Below, piece by piece: positions 16,388 through 17,970 of a stretch of 17,970 bases of DNA. A program made the position numbers and the translations under genes. Under the pieces are notes generated by a model, which did no database searches, was not told the origin of the DNA, and saw only the letters and a list, made by a program, of their open reading frames with translations. The stretch's first letter is position 1, and every line of letters begins with the position of its first letter. This DNA is from Bradyrhizobium sp. (GTDB lineage: Bacteria > Pseudomonadota > Alphaproteobacteria > Rhizobiales > Xanthobacteraceae): assembly GCA_028290305.1 (NCBI GenBank), contig JAQGKC010000375.1:1-17970 (forward strand), read 5' to 3'.

Positions 16388-17235
16388 CCGTAATTGATGA
16401 AATTTATCAAGAGGATAAGGCGCCACGCCCGGCAGGCCATCCGCGCATTCTGTCGCTGGCCAACCAAAAAGGTGGCGTCGGCAAGACCACGACCGCAATC
16501 AATCTCGGCACCGCGCTGGCCGCTATCGGCGAACGCGTGTTGATCGTCGATCTCGATCCGCAAGGCAACGCATCTACCGGTCTCGGGATCGACCGCCGCA
16601 GCCGCAACTGCTCGACCTATGACGTGCTGATCGGCGAAGCGCCGCTGCGCGATGCGGTTGTCGCGACCGCCGTACCGCGCCTGCATATCGCAGCCTCGAC
16701 GATGGATCTTTCAGGCCTCGAACTTGAACTCGGATCGACGCGTGACCGCGCATTTCGGCTGCGCGACGCGATCGCAGCGCTCAACACCAACGCCACGCCG
16801 GAGTCCGATTACACCTATGTGCTGATCGACTGTCCGCCGTCGCTCAACCTTCTCACCGTCAATGCGATGGCGGCGTCGGACGCGATCCTGGTGCCGCTGC
16901 AATGCGAGTTCTTCGCACTCGAAGGCCTGTCGCAATTGCTGCAAACGGTGGAGCAGGTGCGAAGCACGCTCAATCCCAATCTGTCGATCCACGGCATCGT
17001 GCTGACCATGTTCGACTCACGCAACAATTTGTCGAACCAGGTTGTCGCCGACGTCAGGCAATTCATGGGCAGCAAAGTCTACAACACCATGATCCCGCGC
17101 AACGTGCGCATCTCCGAGGAGCCGTCCTACGGCAAGCCGGTGCTGGTGTACGATCTCAAATGCGTCGGCAGCGAAGCCTACCTCAAGCTCGCGACGGAAG
17201 TGATCCAGCGCGAGCGCGAACTCCGCACGCATTAG
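16384..17235 (+). CDS. parA: ParA, chromosome-partitioning ATPase
   Basis: ParA is a Walker-type ATPase that binds DNA non-specifically as an ATP dimer and pulls ParB-parS complexes toward the new pole. The 283-residue protein has a short N-tail without a helix-turn-helix, as usual for the chromosomal type. It has the deviant Walker A KGGVGKTT (29-36) with signature lysine, VDLDPQGNASTGLG (Walker A'), VLIDCPPSLNLLTVNAM (Walker B) and the QCEFFALEGLSQLL segment. The ATG at 16384 overlaps the rsmG stop by 4 bp, so translation is probably coupled; the frame extends further upstream within rsmG, but that part is not ParA. parB follows after 199 bp instead of directly. Confidence 0.97.
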   Translation: MTVIDEIYQEDKAPRPAGHPRILSLANQKGGVGKTTTAINLGTALAAIGERVLIVDLDPQGNASTGLGIDRRSRNCSTYDVLIGEAPLRDAVVATAVPRLHIAASTMDLSGLELELGSTRDRAFRLRDAIAALNTNATPESDYTYVLIDCPPSLNLLTVNAMAASDAILVPLQCEFFALEGLSQLLQTVEQVRSTLNPNLSIHGIVLTMFDSRNNLSNQVVADVRQFMGSKVYNTMIPRNVRISEEPSYGKPVLVYDLKCVGSEAYLKLATEVIQRERELRTH

Positions 17236-17244
17236 TTTGCGTTA

Positions 17245-17370
17245 CGTCATTCCGGACAATCCGCACTAGCGGATTGATCCGGAATCCCGAGATGGTGAAA
17301 CGAAAACTCTCTCGGACCTCGAACGTCGAGATTCCAGGTTCGCGCGTTTCACGCGCGCCCCGGAATGACG
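17245..17370. repeat. Palindromic dispersed element between parA and parB
   Basis: Outer arms CGTCATTCCGG (17245-17255) and CCGGAATGACG (17360-17370) are perfect 11-bp reverse complements 104 bp apart. Inside are a perfect hairpin CAATCCGC-ACTA-GCGGATTG (17257-17276) and CGCGCG...CGCGCG (17341-17357). The wording GTCATTCCGG...CCCCGGAATGACG is a repeat type I know from many intergenic sites in Bradyrhizobium and relatives. It fills most of the parA-parB gap and could reduce read-through into parB. Confidence 0.75.
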
Positions 17371-17434
17371 GCGGCTTTAGGCTCTAAGATAAAGTGAAAC
17401 AGGAGCGCGTAAGTTGAATCCAAGGGAGCTGGCG

Positions 17435-17970
17435 ATGGCCGACGAAGCGCGTTCGCGACTGGGCCGCGGTCTTGCAAGTCTGATCGGAGATGTCGGCGGC
17501 GAGGCCGCGCATCTGGACCGGCCGCGAGCGCAGCGCAAGGTGCCGATCGAATTCCTCAAACCGAATCCGCGCAATCCGCGCCGTGCCTTCTCCGATGCCG
17601 AACTCGGCGAGCTTGCCGATTCGATCAGGCAGCACGGCGTGATCCAGCCGATCGTGGTGCGCCCGGTCAAGGGTGTGCAGGATCGCTTCGAGATCATCGC
17701 CGGCGAACGGCGCTGGCGCGCGTCGCAGATCGCCGGCCTGCACGAAGTGCCGATCGTGCCGGTCGATGTCAGCGACAGTGACGCGCTCGAAATTATGATC
17801 ATCGAGAACGTCCAGCGCGAAGACCTCAATGCGATGGAAGAGGCGCAGGGCTATCACGCGCTTGCCAATGAATTCAAACGCAGCCAGGAAGACATTGCCA
17901 AGATTGTCGGCAAGAGCCGCAGCCACGTCGCCAACATGATGCGGCTGACGAAATTGCCGGCCGAGGTGCA
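17435..17970 (+). CDS. parB: ParB, centromere-binding CTPase (3' end outside window)
   Basis: ParB binds parS, loads onto DNA as a CTP-dependent sliding clamp and stimulates ParA. The first 178 codons are present. The N-terminal RLGRGLASLIG (8-18) is the ParA-activating peptide. The CTP-binding domain shows GVIQPIVVRP (68-77), GERRWR (90-95) and ENVQRED (124-130). The parS-reading helix-turn-helix, QEDIAKIVGKSRSHVANMM (151-169), follows. The ATG at 17435 is preceded by GGGAG with 6-nt spacing; a TTG seven codons earlier is in frame but less likely. The expected C-terminal dimerisation domain lies beyond the window. The gap from parA and the good ribosome site suggest it can be translated independently. 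Confidence 0.97.
   Translation, partial: MADEARSRLGRGLASLIGDVGGEAAHLDRPRAQRKVPIEFLKPNPRNPRRAFSDAELGELADSIRQHGVIQPIVVRPVKGVQDRFEIIAGERRWRASQIAGLHEVPIVPVDVSDSDALEIMIIENVQREDLNAMEEAQGYHALANEFKRSQEDIAKIVGKSRSHVANMMRLTKLPAEV

Noticed and set aside
17341..17357. Sixth parS-like sequence near parB (GTTTCACG half-site)
   Set aside because: Only the left half matches; the right half is CGCGCC, so the palindrome needed by ParB is absent.

Overview
The window is about 18 kb of chromosome from an alphaproteobacterium of the order Hyphomicrobiales, most likely the Bradyrhizobium/Rhodopseudomonas/Nitrobacter group (Nitrobacteraceae). Three things suggest this: the protein sequences, the gene order secB-dnaQ-coaE-maf-ppsR // hemJ-rho-mnmE-mnmG-rsmG-parA-parB, and dispersed palindromic repeats of a kind I associate with that family. 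I cannot name the species. It is core chromosome around the replication origin and the centromere (parS) region. I see no phage, transposase, CRISPR array, tRNA or rRNA.

Layout, left to right. The 3' part of hslU (protease ATPase) is followed by an unrecognised multi-span membrane protein, both on +. A minus-strand cluster timA-mltA-smr with overlapping ends follows: a Tim44-like membrane protein, a lytic transglycosylase and an Smr-domain protein. After a 485-bp gap comes secB on +, converging on a minus-strand series dnaQ, coaE, maf, ppsR. A 475-bp AT-richer non-coding stretch (9089-9563) separates ppsR from hemJ and is the best candidate for oriC. From there every gene points right: hemJ, rho (own promoter and strong intrinsic terminator), mnmE, mnmG, rsmG, parA and the 5' part of parB. 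ppsR-maf-coaE-dnaQ and hemJ-to-parB therefore diverge from the candidate origin, as expected for genes read with the replication fork.

The genes form functional sets. mnmE and mnmG together modify the tRNA wobble uridine, and rsmG methylates 16S rRNA. ParA and ParB segregate the chromosome by acting on parS, and five perfect parS cores lie in this window: two between mnmE and mnmG, two between mnmG and rsmG, and one inside the rsmG coding sequence, where it is read as Val-Ser-Arg-Glu-Thr. The most unusual structure is upstream of rsmG. A diverged second copy of the rsmG 5' end, carrying its own parS, lies about 240 bp upstream of the real one among dispersed repeats, so a parS site appears to have been multiplied by duplication. 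parA and parB, usually adjacent, are separated by about 200 bp that hold another palindromic repeat.

Other points of interest are a dense run of short palindromes in the candidate origin, a cluster of GCAGCAT palindromes between rho and mnmE, and the absence of hemE, aroE and fxsA from places where related genomes often carry them. I did not find a convincing wholly new multi-gene system. The unusual features here are in non-coding and segregation-site architecture.
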